Shown here piece after piece: positions 26,185 to 34,351 of a DNA stretch of 56,776 nucleotides (within the stretch, counting starts at the first letter, position 1; the number at the start of each line of letters is the position of its first letter). The notes below the pieces were generated by a model. It saw only the letters and a program-made list of their open reading frames with translations. It was not told the origin of the DNA and searched no databases. A program made the position numbers and the translations under genes. Location: positions 1-56,776 of the forward strand of contig NZ_JADEWC010000023.1 of the NCBI RefSeq assembly GCF_015207825.1. Direction: 5' to 3'. This stretch comes from Cyanobacterium stanieri LEGE 03274 (GTDB lineage: Bacteria > Cyanobacteriota > Cyanobacteriia > Cyanobacteriales > Cyanobacteriaceae).

Positions 26185-27015
26185 ATGCACAATATTGATA
26201 TTAACTTTCTCAAAGAAAGAAAACAAGATGCCGTTACTCAGGTGGGCAAAACCGCAGGTTTTAAGAAAGAAACCACCATGGCCGATAGAATTCCCATTCT
26301 CATTGGTTCAGGGGTTGCCGTGGCTCTGATTGCAGCGGTAGGGGGAGCATCCTTGTTGCTTAACAATCAAAAAGCCTCCACCGAAGCTAGTATTGCCCAA
26401 TTAGAATCAGAAATTCAACGATTACAAGGACAAAACGCCCAAGTTAATCAGATTCAACAGCAAATTGATAATATTAATGGGCAAGTGGGAATTTTGGTTA
26501 GTGTATTTGATGAGATTAAACCATGGTCGGCGATGTTACGGGAGATTTCTTTTTTGACTCCTCCCAATGTACAAATTCAGTCCATTACTCAATCGGGTAG
26601 TAGGGGGTTAACCATTGCTGGGTTTGCAGATTCCTATGATGATGTTAATGATTTTCTCTTAACTCTCAAGGCTTCTAGTCTTCTTAATGGTGAACAAACC
26701 CAATTAACCAACACCAGTTTAACGGAAAACCCTAGTACCGTTGCCACTAGCCGAGCGCAGTTAGAAGCGGCTGAGGATGAAACCGTTGAAGCCCCCCCCA
26801 CCGATGATAGTTTAATTATTTCTTTGGGACAGGTGATTTCTTTTAATATCACCACAGAAATTAATGATGTTCCTTCCACAGAATTGGTTAATCTATTAGA
26901 TAGCCGAGGGGCGATCGGTTTAGTGAGTCGTATTGAAGCCCTAAGACAATTGGGGGCTTTAGATATTGAACCTATTGTACAAGAACAACCTACAGAAGAA
27001 GAAACTACTCAATAA
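26185..27015 (+). CDS. pilN: Type IV pilus assembly protein PilN
   Basis: PilN is a bitopic inner-membrane protein linking cytoplasmic PilM to periplasmic PilO. The 276-residue product has the short cytoplasmic tail NIDINFLKERKQD, the PilM-binding site, then one transmembrane helix at about residues 34-54 (IPILIGSGVAVALIAAVGGA). A coiled-coil rich in Gln/Ile (IQRLQGQNAQVNQIQQQIDNI) and a periplasmic ferredoxin-like domain follow. The C-terminal 40 residues are an extension ending in an acidic Glu/Thr tail. It follows pilM by 3 bp, so the two are almost certainly translated together. Confidence 0.93.
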   Translation: MHNIDINFLKERKQDAVTQVGKTAGFKKETTMADRIPILIGSGVAVALIAAVGGASLLLNNQKASTEASIAQLESEIQRLQGQNAQVNQIQQQIDNINGQVGILVSVFDEIKPWSAMLREISFLTPPNVQIQSITQSGSRGLTIAGFADSYDDVNDFLLTLKASSLLNGEQTQLTNTSLTENPSTVATSRAQLEAAEDETVEAPPTDDSLIISLGQVISFNITTEINDVPSTELVNLLDSRGAIGLVSRIEALRQLGALDIEPIVQEQPTEEETTQ

Positions 27016-27031
27016 GTAATAAGGAGGAAAA

Positions 27032-27793
27032 ATGACTACATCTTTTACTACTACCGAGGATTTTGGTGATGAGGCTGAAGGTTTTGGCCCGGAGTCGGAC
27101 TATCCTGAAGTTTTTGGCATTACCTTTACCCCTAAGGTAACGGGGATTACCATTGGTGTGGCTGGTTTTATAGTGGCGGCTTTTTTAGGTTGGACACAGT
27201 TACGGCCTGTTGCTGATGAGTTATCTACTTTACGGGCTGATAAAGCCACCAAGGAAACACAACTTAATCAATTGAGTGAGAGTGATTTACAGCAACAAAT
27301 AGCCCTTAAGGAGGGGGAGTTGCAACGGACAGAAAATCTTAAAGCTCAGGTGGAAGGTTTATTTGCCCAAGAGCGCACCTTAGAAACTGTTTTACTAGAT
27401 CTCAATCAATTTGTCCGCGCTTCTAATGTTACCATGACTAGCTATACTCCTTCGGGGGATAAGGCTGTAGTCAGTGACGATAGTTTTGGGCAGGTTGCTA
27501 TTAATAATATTCAGGTAAAAAGTTATAATCTCAACCTAGAGGGTAGCTTTTCAAGTTTAATATCTTTTGTGCAAGATTTGGAGAGGTTACAACCTTTTTT
27601 GGTGGTACAAAATTTTAATGCTACGGTTTCTACCCCCCAACAATATTTGTTGGAAAATGGTGAGGTTTTTCCCTTTGGTTCTCCTGAACTTAGTACCACG
27701 ATTACTGTCAGTGCTTTATTTTCCGATGTTCAAGAGATTACACCTCCAGCAGAAGAAGGCACAGAAGAAACACCAGAGGAAACCACTGAATAA
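27032..27793 (+). CDS. pilO: Type IV pilus assembly protein PilO
   Basis: PilO, 253 residues, forms heterodimers with PilN in the periplasm and links the inner-membrane complex to the secretin. An acidic cytoplasmic N-terminus is followed by a transmembrane segment (about residues 42-60, GITIGVAGFIVAAFLGW), a coiled-coil (ADELSTLRADKATKETQLNQL) and a globular region with VEGLFAQERTLETVLLDLNQF and YNLNLEGSFSSLISFVQDLERL. The C-terminus is a low-complexity Glu/Thr/Pro tail. A good ribosome-binding site, AAGGAGG, precedes the ATG. The gene starts 16 bp after pilN. Confidence 0.92.
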   Translation: MTTSFTTTEDFGDEAEGFGPESDYPEVFGITFTPKVTGITIGVAGFIVAAFLGWTQLRPVADELSTLRADKATKETQLNQLSESDLQQQIALKEGELQRTENLKAQVEGLFAQERTLETVLLDLNQFVRASNVTMTSYTPSGDKAVVSDDSFGQVAINNIQVKSYNLNLEGSFSSLISFVQDLERLQPFLVVQNFNATVSTPQQYLLENGEVFPFGSPELSTTITVSALFSDVQEITPPAEEGTEETPEETTE

Positions 27794-27866
27794 GTTTTTG
27801 ATGTCTATTATCCGACCATTTTTTATAATTATTTTTTAACCCCATTGTGTGTAGGAGTTTAATTTC

Positions 27867-30071
27867 ATGAGTTTATTTTCTTCCCGTCAATTAAAATTTG
27901 TTAGTAGTACCGTTGCTATTCTTCTTGGTTACCAGTCATGGGCGATCGCCTCTCCCCACCGTAACAACACCCAAGGTAACGACCTAGTACCCCTGCTACT
28001 CGCCCAAAATAACGAAGTATTATTCCCCAACCCTGACGTACGCATCGACGGCCAACCCGTGCGCCCCAGAAACATTGAAGCAGTTCCCCCCTTTCAACAA
28101 AGGGCAGTAGCTCCCCCCATCGGTGACATATCCGTTTCTAACACCAACCTTGGCTCACAAAATATTAACCTTGGCACTGATGCCGTAGTTCCCCGTCTAG
28201 TGTTAAGAGATGCTCCCCTCGATGAAGTTCTCAAAATCCTTGCTCGTGCCGCAGGTTTAAGTATCATGTTTGATTACACGACCTTAGGAGAACAAGAAGA
28301 ACAAGAGCAAAGACCAGAAGATTATGTACCTCCCCTCAAAAGACCCATTACCATTGATTTAGAAGGAGAAAGAGTTCAAGATATTTTTAATAATTTATTA
28401 AGACTACACAGACTAGAAGCTAGTCGAGACGGTAGCACCATATTTGTTGGTCGAAATTTATCCTTCTCTGTTAACAATAGTATTAGCCGAACCCTAAGAC
28501 TAAATCAATCCAATGCAGGTACGGTAGCCGCGCAATTAGCCCTAGCAGGAGCGACAGTTCAAGAAGTTATTGAAATCTTCTTTGATGAAAGAAATGAAGA
28601 TGGAGTTCTGATCGCCAGAAGATTCGCAGGACGGGAAATAAGACCTCTTACCGCTGATAATGAACAAAATTTCAGAACCCCTCTACCCCTAAGAAGATTA
28701 AACGTCACTGCCGATGAAAGAACCAACTCCATTACCCTCACAGGTACTCCAGAACAAATAAGAGTAGCTACCAATTTAATTGTTCAAGCCGATACCCGTC
28801 TGCGCCAAGTAGCGGTAAATTTACGTATTGTAGATGTACAACTAGATCAAGGCTCTAGCTTCGGAACCAGTTTCTCCTTTGGAATTGACAACACAGGAAT
28901 TGTGCAAAATGGCGGCACAGGGGTAATTAACTTTGGAACAAGAGATCAGAATGTCGGTTCAGAGGATTTCCGTGTAGGGCCTGATGGTAACTTAATACCA
29001 GCTTTTGATGAGTCAATCATCATTACCGAGGGATTTACTAGAGATTTAGCCCAAGAATTAACACAGTCCCTAGAAAATGAATTAGAATCAACTAATAATG
29101 ATGACCTAAACCGAACTTTCCAAGATACTATTAACCGTACTTTGGGTCAATTTGGCAATAATACCGCTTTTTCTCGAGATCAAGCAGAAGATTTGCAACG
29201 AGCCTTGGTCAACAACCTTGCTAGAACTATTACCGAGTCAAATCTTAGTAATGACACTACAAATATAACTGATAATATTAGTCGTAACGTAGTCCGCACC
29301 CTCCAAGGTTTACCCATTGGAACTCCTCGCACTGGGCGCATTTCTCCCTTTGAAACAGATTTTAACCCCGCTCAACCTGGGGTTGCCGCCAGAAGTATTC
29401 CCGGAAGAAACTTTAACCTTCCCCAAGCCTTCCTTGCCCAGATTCGTTCTAGCATTAGCTCTGGAAATGCCAAAATTTTGACTGATCCCACTTTAGTCGT
29501 ACAGGAAAGACAAACGGGAAGTGTTTCTTTGGTGGAAAATGTTGTCACCAGCGTATTAACGGAAATTGATCCTGAAAGTGGTGTGAGAACTGTTACCCCT
29601 GTAATCGAACCTGCGGGACTTAATTTAACAGTGGAAGTAGAAGGTATTGATGATAATGGTTTTATTAACTTAATTGTTAATCCTGAAATCAGCGCCCCTG
29701 GTAGTCCTCAAGTGTTTGATAGTGGTGGCGGTGCTAGTAACGTCATTACTCCTTTACTCAGACGAAGTATTTCTTCTGGTTTAATTCGTATCAGGGATGG
29801 TCAAACCCTTATTCTTTCGGGTATCATTCAGGATGCGGAAAGGGTACAGGTTTCTAAGATTCCTATTCTTGGTGATTTACCCCTCATTGGTAGTCTATTC
29901 CGTTCTACCTTCACTGACAAAACCAGATCGGAGGTTATTGTTATGTTAACACCCCAAATTTTAAATGACTCCGAGGGTTACAGTGGCATGGGTTACCAAT
30001 ACACCCCCAGCGCTGAAACGGGACAGATTCTCAGAAATCGTGGGGTTAATATTCCTGGTACTCCTTTCTAA
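27867..30071 (+). CDS. pilQ: Type IV pilus secretin PilQ
   Basis: PilQ forms the outer-membrane channel for type IV pili. The 734-residue product has a signal-peptide-like N-terminus (LVSS-type hydrophobic stretch ending near IASP), about 75 linker residues, an STN/N0-like domain at VVPRLVLRDAPLDEVLKILA, an N1 domain with LNVTADERTNSITLTGTPEQ, and a C-terminal secretin domain with ILTDPTLVVQERQTG, LNLTVEVEGIDDNGFINLIV, SGLIRIRDGQTLILSGII and KIPILGDLPLIGSLF. I see no AMIN domain, which many cyanobacterial PilQ proteins carry. An Asn/Asp-rich insert of about 120 residues precedes the secretin core. It lies 73 bp after pilO and has its own upstream GTAGGAG. Confidence 0.95.
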   Translation: MSLFSSRQLKFVSSTVAILLGYQSWAIASPHRNNTQGNDLVPLLLAQNNEVLFPNPDVRIDGQPVRPRNIEAVPPFQQRAVAPPIGDISVSNTNLGSQNINLGTDAVVPRLVLRDAPLDEVLKILARAAGLSIMFDYTTLGEQEEQEQRPEDYVPPLKRPITIDLEGERVQDIFNNLLRLHRLEASRDGSTIFVGRNLSFSVNNSISRTLRLNQSNAGTVAAQLALAGATVQEVIEIFFDERNEDGVLIARRFAGREIRPLTADNEQNFRTPLPLRRLNVTADERTNSITLTGTPEQIRVATNLIVQADTRLRQVAVNLRIVDVQLDQGSSFGTSFSFGIDNTGIVQNGGTGVINFGTRDQNVGSEDFRVGPDGNLIPAFDESIIITEGFTRDLAQELTQSLENELESTNNDDLNRTFQDTINRTLGQFGNNTAFSRDQAEDLQRALVNNLARTITESNLSNDTTNITDNISRNVVRTLQGLPIGTPRTGRISPFETDFNPAQPGVAARSIPGRNFNLPQAFLAQIRSSISSGNAKILTDPTLVVQERQTGSVSLVENVVTSVLTEIDPESGVRTVTPVIEPAGLNLTVEVEGIDDNGFINLIVNPEISAPGSPQVFDSGGGASNVITPLLRRSISSGLIRIRDGQTLILSGIIQDAERVQVSKIPILGDLPLIGSLFRSTFTDKTRSEVIVMLTPQILNDSEGYSGMGYQYTPSAETGQILRNRGVNIPGTPF

Positions 30072-30111
30072 TTTTGATGTCTCCCTGCCCCCATGGGAAA
30101 ATTTAAAAATT

Positions 30112-30143
30112 AATCCCCCTGTGTAAATTCGGGGGGAATTTGA
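30112..30143 (+). terminator. Weak hairpin after pilQ
   Basis: CCCCC and GGGGG pair around an 11-nt loop 40 bp after the pilQ stop, followed by AATTTG rather than a clean T-run. It is a plausible but weak end-of-operon terminator. Confidence 0.4.
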
Positions 30144-30145
30144 GT

Positions 30146-30238
30146 TATATCAAGTTCGGCAAATTAGTTATAAATGTCAATCGCCCCACCGTGTAATGAA
30201 TTACACGGCTAACGGTGGTTCGTTCAATAAATTGAACT
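30146..30238 (-). repeat. Palindromic repeat family A, copy 4 (inverted)
   Basis: This copy contains CCGTGTAATGAATTACACGG at 30189-30208 and GTTCAATAAATTGAAC at 30222-30237, in the opposite orientation to copies 1-3. With copies 2/3 at 24.0-24.2 kb it brackets the DUF3143-pilMNOQ block. The remainder of the 307-bp gap is AT-rich with nothing else recognisable. Confidence 0.7.
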
Positions 30239-30378
30239 AATATGAAATACTTAAATGTTTGCGACAAATAAAGCCTCTAAAATGACATCCTAGCCGAGTT
30301 ATATTTATAGCATTTTTTTTAGATTTCATATAAGTTATTACTAACTTGTAAGTGATCAAGGGGACTTGATATTATTGA

Positions 30379-32097
30379 CTATTTCTCCGTCATCATCAAA
30401 CGTTTAGTTTCAGACATTCCAGCGATGGCTAAAGTTTTAGTCATTTTTAAATTAAAAGCCACAATGGTTACCATTTGAAGGCTAAGGGAAATCAAAATAG
30501 CGCTTAAACTTTCATAGGTAGTAAGGGTAATGGGTAAGGGGCTTAGGTTAGCTAATATTTGTTGTATTAGGATTGGATTATCTATATTTTTAGTCCAATC
30601 ATTCAAAAAAGCATACCCAAATAATGGGGATATATTAAGGGTAATTACTGTAATGCTAGTAATTAATCCTCTTTTATCAGTTTTTAGTGTCATCAAAAGT
30701 TGTGCCACGGAGGCATAAACCAAAATGGAAAATGCTCCCAATGCTATGGCTATAATAAATTCTAAGGGGTTAGTATCGGGAAAGAAAAATAGTGAGGGTA
30801 TGCTATACAAGTTAACTATTAATAGGTTAAGGGCGATCGCCATTACGGGAGGACTTTTTTCGCTAAAGGCTAAATCCCTCCATAAAACCCTATTTTCCCG
30901 AGAATTTTCATGACGAAATCTAGCCCAATCCCTCAAACTTTGACGAGATGGAGTTAACCCCGCAATCAAAAGTAAAAACAAAATGAGATTGAGAACTTGT
31001 ACTACCTGAATCGTAACAGAATAATCAGTATATGGGCTAAAAGTTTGCAGTGCAAAGCCTAAATTAATAACAATAAAACAAAAAGAAAGAAGATAACTTT
31101 GAGACTTACTAATTACCGTCGCCAAAGGATTAGCAAAACGACGTTTTAAACCCTGATATAACCAAAAAGTCCAAACCCCGTAATTGAATAAAATTAAAAA
31201 TCCCCCTGCCAAACCATTTTGCCACAAACCTTGACCATACCAACGTAAATTGGTTAAAGCATCACCAGATAAATAACCCAAAGTGGTTTGAGAAAGATAA
31301 GTTGATTTAACAAGATAAGCTAAAAATGTACCTGGATAAAACAATAAAAACCAATCTACAGAAGTTTCCGTATAAGCAGGGGCATTAGATTCTAAAGTAA
31401 TTCCCATCACAGAGAATAAGAAAAAGAAAATAAACGTCGAAGCTAAAGGTGCTTGAAAATTTCCCCATCCTTGAGTTACTAAACTAAAAAGTAAACTCAT
31501 ACCATAGAAAAATAAACAACTAGCCCCCAAAATTAAGTAAAACATTACCATCAAAGGGAAACTAACATTAGCCGACAACCCAGACCAAATATGTAAAGGA
31601 ATAGCTAAAATACCAAATAGATATAGCAATATAGGTACACCCAAAATTTTACCCAGAAAAATATCACTTGCTGACTGAGGGCTAAGACGAATAAAATTAA
31701 AAGTACCTTTCCTTTCTTCCTTCGTTAAGTCGGCAACGAGCATATAACTGCCCCCCAACAAAAGGATAAAAATACCCATAATACTCATGGTGACAAACAT
31801 ATCTAGCCACCATACTTCTCTGATGGTTTGGATATTGCCTAACATATCTGCAATGCACAATTGAGCGCCCCTAGAATAAGTATCATAACCTTCCCCAGTG
31901 CAATAGCGGTTATAAACTCCTTCATAGCTAGGTAACAACCCTTCAAAGTAAATAAATAATAATATTTGTCCCACTATAGATAAGGCGGACACTATCATTA
32001 TATTGCGTGGCTGTAATCTACCTTTTATTTCCCGAAACAACTGGGGATTAAATTCCCCGACACGATTAATTAAGCGGGGGTACATTTGAGCAAACAT
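30379..32097 (-). CDS. ABC-2-like multi-pass membrane protein, probable ABC transporter permease
   Basis: A 572-residue integral membrane protein with roughly twelve hydrophobic segments, for example IMIVSALSIVGQILLFIYF, MFVTMSIMGIFILLLGGSYM, ILGVPILLYLFGILAIPL and FYLILGASCLFFYGMSLLF. The segment VADLTKEERKGTFNFIRLSP, between the second and third helices, is typical of ABC-2-type permeases (a TKEER/KGT loop before the first conserved helix pair). No ATPase gene is adjacent, so its partner must be elsewhere, and the substrate is unknown. The start ATG at 32097 gives a long soluble lead, MFAQMYPRLINRVGEFNPQL. It is probably a stand-alone transcription unit. Confidence 0.75.
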   Translation of the reverse strand: MFAQMYPRLINRVGEFNPQLFREIKGRLQPRNIMIVSALSIVGQILLFIYFEGLLPSYEGVYNRYCTGEGYDTYSRGAQLCIADMLGNIQTIREVWWLDMFVTMSIMGIFILLLGGSYMLVADLTKEERKGTFNFIRLSPQSASDIFLGKILGVPILLYLFGILAIPLHIWSGLSANVSFPLMVMFYLILGASCLFFYGMSLLFSLVTQGWGNFQAPLASTFIFFFLFSVMGITLESNAPAYTETSVDWFLLFYPGTFLAYLVKSTYLSQTTLGYLSGDALTNLRWYGQGLWQNGLAGGFLILFNYGVWTFWLYQGLKRRFANPLATVISKSQSYLLSFCFIVINLGFALQTFSPYTDYSVTIQVVQVLNLILFLLLIAGLTPSRQSLRDWARFRHENSRENRVLWRDLAFSEKSPPVMAIALNLLIVNLYSIPSLFFFPDTNPLEFIIAIALGAFSILVYASVAQLLMTLKTDKRGLITSITVITLNISPLFGYAFLNDWTKNIDNPILIQQILANLSPLPITLTTYESLSAILISLSLQMVTIVAFNLKMTKTLAIAGMSETKRLMMTEK

Positions 32098-32278
32098 CTT
32101 AACTCATCTCCTCATTTAATATCAACAAAATAAGCAATTTATCTGATGCTAGTCTAGCAGTCTCTGTGCGTTGTGTGTGTTTGTTGTTAACTATTCGTAT
32201 CTTAGAGGATGAAGGGATAACTTGAGTTAGAGATATGGTTAAAGTATCTGTATTGAAGGAAAGGTTGTGACGATTTTT

Positions 32279-32479
32279 TTAACCCATAGTCATAGGTTGA
32301 GTCAGATAAGTAATACAATTATTGGCAAGGAAGTAAACCACTAACATGGCGGCTGCTGATAGCGCCACAAGGCTACCCGCCAACATCAGAGAAAATTCTC
32401 TTTGGTTAAAGGCTTGTTGCATCAGATGGAGTGACCACGCCACCAATGCAACGTCAAAAATGAGAATAGGTATTAACAT
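32279..32479 (-). CDS. Small two-helix membrane protein, unknown function
   Basis: A 66-residue protein with two predicted transmembrane segments, LIPILIFDVALVAWSLHLM and SLMLAGSLVALSAAAMLVVY, joined by the short polar loop QQAFNQREF. No family is recognised. Because of its compactness and complete hydrophobic pattern it is probably real rather than a chance frame; AAGGAATG-like sequence precedes the ATG. It stands alone between the ABC-2-like gene and hisF. The 287-bp gap on its other side contains a family B repeat. Confidence 0.6.
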   Translation of the reverse strand: MLIPILIFDVALVAWSLHLMQQAFNQREFSLMLAGSLVALSAAAMLVVYFLANNCITYLTQPMTMG

Positions 32480-32642
32480 TCCTTAATAATGTAATGTTTT
32501 ATATATTCTAATACATTTTCTTGAGAAATATTAATTTTCGTTAAGTATCTTAAGTATGTCTTAACATTAGCCTCCTTGGGGCATATTAATTAACCTAAGA
32601 TGGGGAGTATGGGAGATGAGGGGTAGGGGGGATAATAGTTTT

Positions 32643-32696
32643 CAGTATGGTAGAGGAGGTATCATGCTACGTCCGTAAAAGCTTTTGGTTGCAGGT
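32643..32696 (+). repeat. Family B repeat, copy 3
   Basis: This copy reads TATGGTAGAGGAGGTATCAT, then GCTACGTCCGTAAAAGCTT and TGGTTGCAGGT, clearly related to 23893-23964 but with a decayed central palindrome. It is preceded by a G-rich stretch at 32598-32635 like the one at 23974-24008. Confidence 0.6.
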
Positions 32697-32766
32697 TCGA
32701 GTTTATTAATTGTCTATTATTTACGCCTTGACAAGACTATAAATGTTATCCCGAATTCAGGACTAT

Positions 32767-33534
32767 CTAGTGTCTGACAGGAATTTTTTTGGCTTTGAGA
32801 TAGTCTTTTATTTCCCCTACGGTAAGTTGTCCATAGTGTAACAGGGAGGCTAAAAGAGCGGCTTCGGCTTTACCCTCTTGGAAGGCTTCATAGATATGAT
32901 GGGTATTTCCTGCACCCCCTGAGGCGATTACGGGAATTTCTACCCTGTGGGCGATCGCCCTTGTCAACTCCAAATCATAACCTGCCTGAGTACCATCAGC
33001 GTCCATACTCGTAACCAACAACTCCCCAGCGCCCCTTTTTGCCACTTCTTGCGCCCACCAGAGGGCATCTATGCCCGTATTTTCTCTGCCCCCACGTACA
33101 TAGACATCCCAACCAGGATTATTTATATCTTTCCTACGTCTAGCATCAATGGCCACCACAATACATTGAGAGCCAAAGCGATCGCTAGCACGGTTAATAA
33201 AATCAGGATCTTTAACTGCCGTCGAATTAATACTTATTTTATCAGCCCCAGCCCGTAACAAATCTTTAACATTTTCTAAGGTTTTAATACCTCCCCCCAC
33301 CGTCAGAGGAATAAAAACCTGTTCGGCGGTACGATAAACCACATCAATAATCGTGTCTCTACCTTCATGGGTGGCGGTAATATCTAAAAAAACTAACTCA
33401 TCAGCCCCCGCATCATTATAAACTTTTGCTAACTCCACAGGATCACCCGCATCCTTTAAATCAACAAAATTAACTCCTTTTACCACCCTTCCTGCGTTGA
33501 CATCTAAACAAGGTAAAATTCTTTTAGCTAACAT
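32767..33534 (-). CDS. hisF: Imidazole glycerol phosphate synthase, cyclase subunit
   Basis: HisF, 255 residues, forms imidazole glycerol phosphate and AICAR in histidine biosynthesis, using ammonia from HisH. It is a (beta/alpha)8 barrel with the catalytic Asp in [15 protein letters not shown] and the second Asp in VVAIDARRR; phosphate-binding segments [22 protein letters not shown] and [16 protein letters not shown] are present. Length and motif order are normal. hisH is not adjacent, as is common in cyanobacteria where his genes are scattered. HIP1 at 32951 marks a G/T-to-A/C switch on the plus strand even though this gene runs on the minus strand. Confidence 0.97.
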   Translation of the reverse strand: MLAKRILPCLDVNAGRVVKGVNFVDLKDAGDPVELAKVYNDAGADELVFLDITATHEGRDTIIDVVYRTAEQVFIPLTVGGGIKTLENVKDLLRAGADKISINSTAVKDPDFINRASDRFGSQCIVVAIDARRRKDINNPGWDVYVRGGRENTGIDALWWAQEVAKRGAGELLVTSMDADGTQAGYDLELTRAIAHRVEIPVIASGGAGNTHHIYEAFQEGKAEAALLASLLHYGQLTVGEIKDYLKAKKIPVRH

Positions 33535-33589
33535 AAATTTTTAATAAATAATTGATAATTAATTTAAATGTACAATTAATTGCATTACT

Positions 33590-33722
33590 TAATTATGCTA
33601 TGAAATATAGTTGAATCACACTAAAGACTAAGACTTCTAAATATTAGAACCGTTCCCTATTCCCTGTTCCCTTCCTCAACCAGAAATCATACCTAAAATC
33701 AGCAACGCCCAATTGATTATAT
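33590..33722. repeat. Family C repeat, copy 3
   Basis: The left part, GCTATGAAATATAGTTGAAT, resembles the copies at 21484 and 43605. The right part, ATCATACCTAAAATCAGCAA, is the reverse complement of the family head, so this copy has both ends in inverted orientation around a CCCTATTCCC-type spacer. It lies in the hisF-gtrA gap. Confidence 0.5.
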
Positions 33723-33739
33723 ACTTTGCTCAAATCTTA

Positions 33740-34207
33740 TTATCTCATTGGAGAGCGAGGTTTTTTTTTCTTCTTCTTATTAAAACTCCAACGGTGGTGA
33801 AAAATATAATTAACAGGAGTTAAAGTTGCCGTACAAAAAATATTGGCTAAAAGATAATTTAGTTTAATTATATCCACCAAAATAAAAACACCCATTATAT
33901 TTAGAAAATGACTAGAAGCCATGACACTATAAAACTTCCATAATTCTCGCCAAAATAATTTATTTCTAGTTTTAAAAGTTAATTTTTTGTTCAAATAAAA
34001 ACTAACAAAATTGACAAAAATAATGGCTAATATGGTTGAAGCTAAATAATTTACCCCTAACCCAGATGTTAAACAGTACACTATGGTTAGATAGAGAATG
34101 GCACAAATTCCCCCTATAGCTAAAAAGTTGCCAACCTTTTTTTTATTAAAATTTTCCTTTATTTGTTCGATCATTGTAAGGTTATCTTTATTAGGGGGAT
34201 AAATCAT
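33740..34207 (-). CDS. GtrA-like membrane protein
   Basis: A 155-residue protein of the GtrA family (small polytopic membrane proteins thought to help move lipid-linked sugars across the membrane). Four hydrophobic helices are visible: VGNFLAIGGICAILYLTIVY, YLASTILAIIFVNFVSFYLN, FYSVMASSHFLNIMGVFILV and NYLLANIFCTATLTPVNYI. The family C-terminus FHHRWSF is present, followed by a run of lysines. The start at 34207 gives a short soluble lead; a Met at 34174 (MIEQIKENFNK) is an alternative. No glycosyltransferase gene is adjacent, so the sugar substrate cannot be guessed. Confidence 0.88.
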   Translation of the reverse strand: MIYPPNKDNLTMIEQIKENFNKKKVGNFLAIGGICAILYLTIVYCLTSGLGVNYLASTILAIIFVNFVSFYLNKKLTFKTRNKLFWRELWKFYSVMASSHFLNIMGVFILVDIIKLNYLLANIFCTATLTPVNYIFHHRWSFNKKKKKKPRSPMR

Positions 34208-34351
34208 TTTAGATATAGTATTCTTTAATTTTTACTATGTTATACCTTTAAACTTCATTAAAAATGTTTGCTTTTTCTTATTAATAATTTATATTTCTTA
34301 TTTCCCCACTATACAATGGGAAAAAAATACTTTGCAATGTAACCTCCTAAG

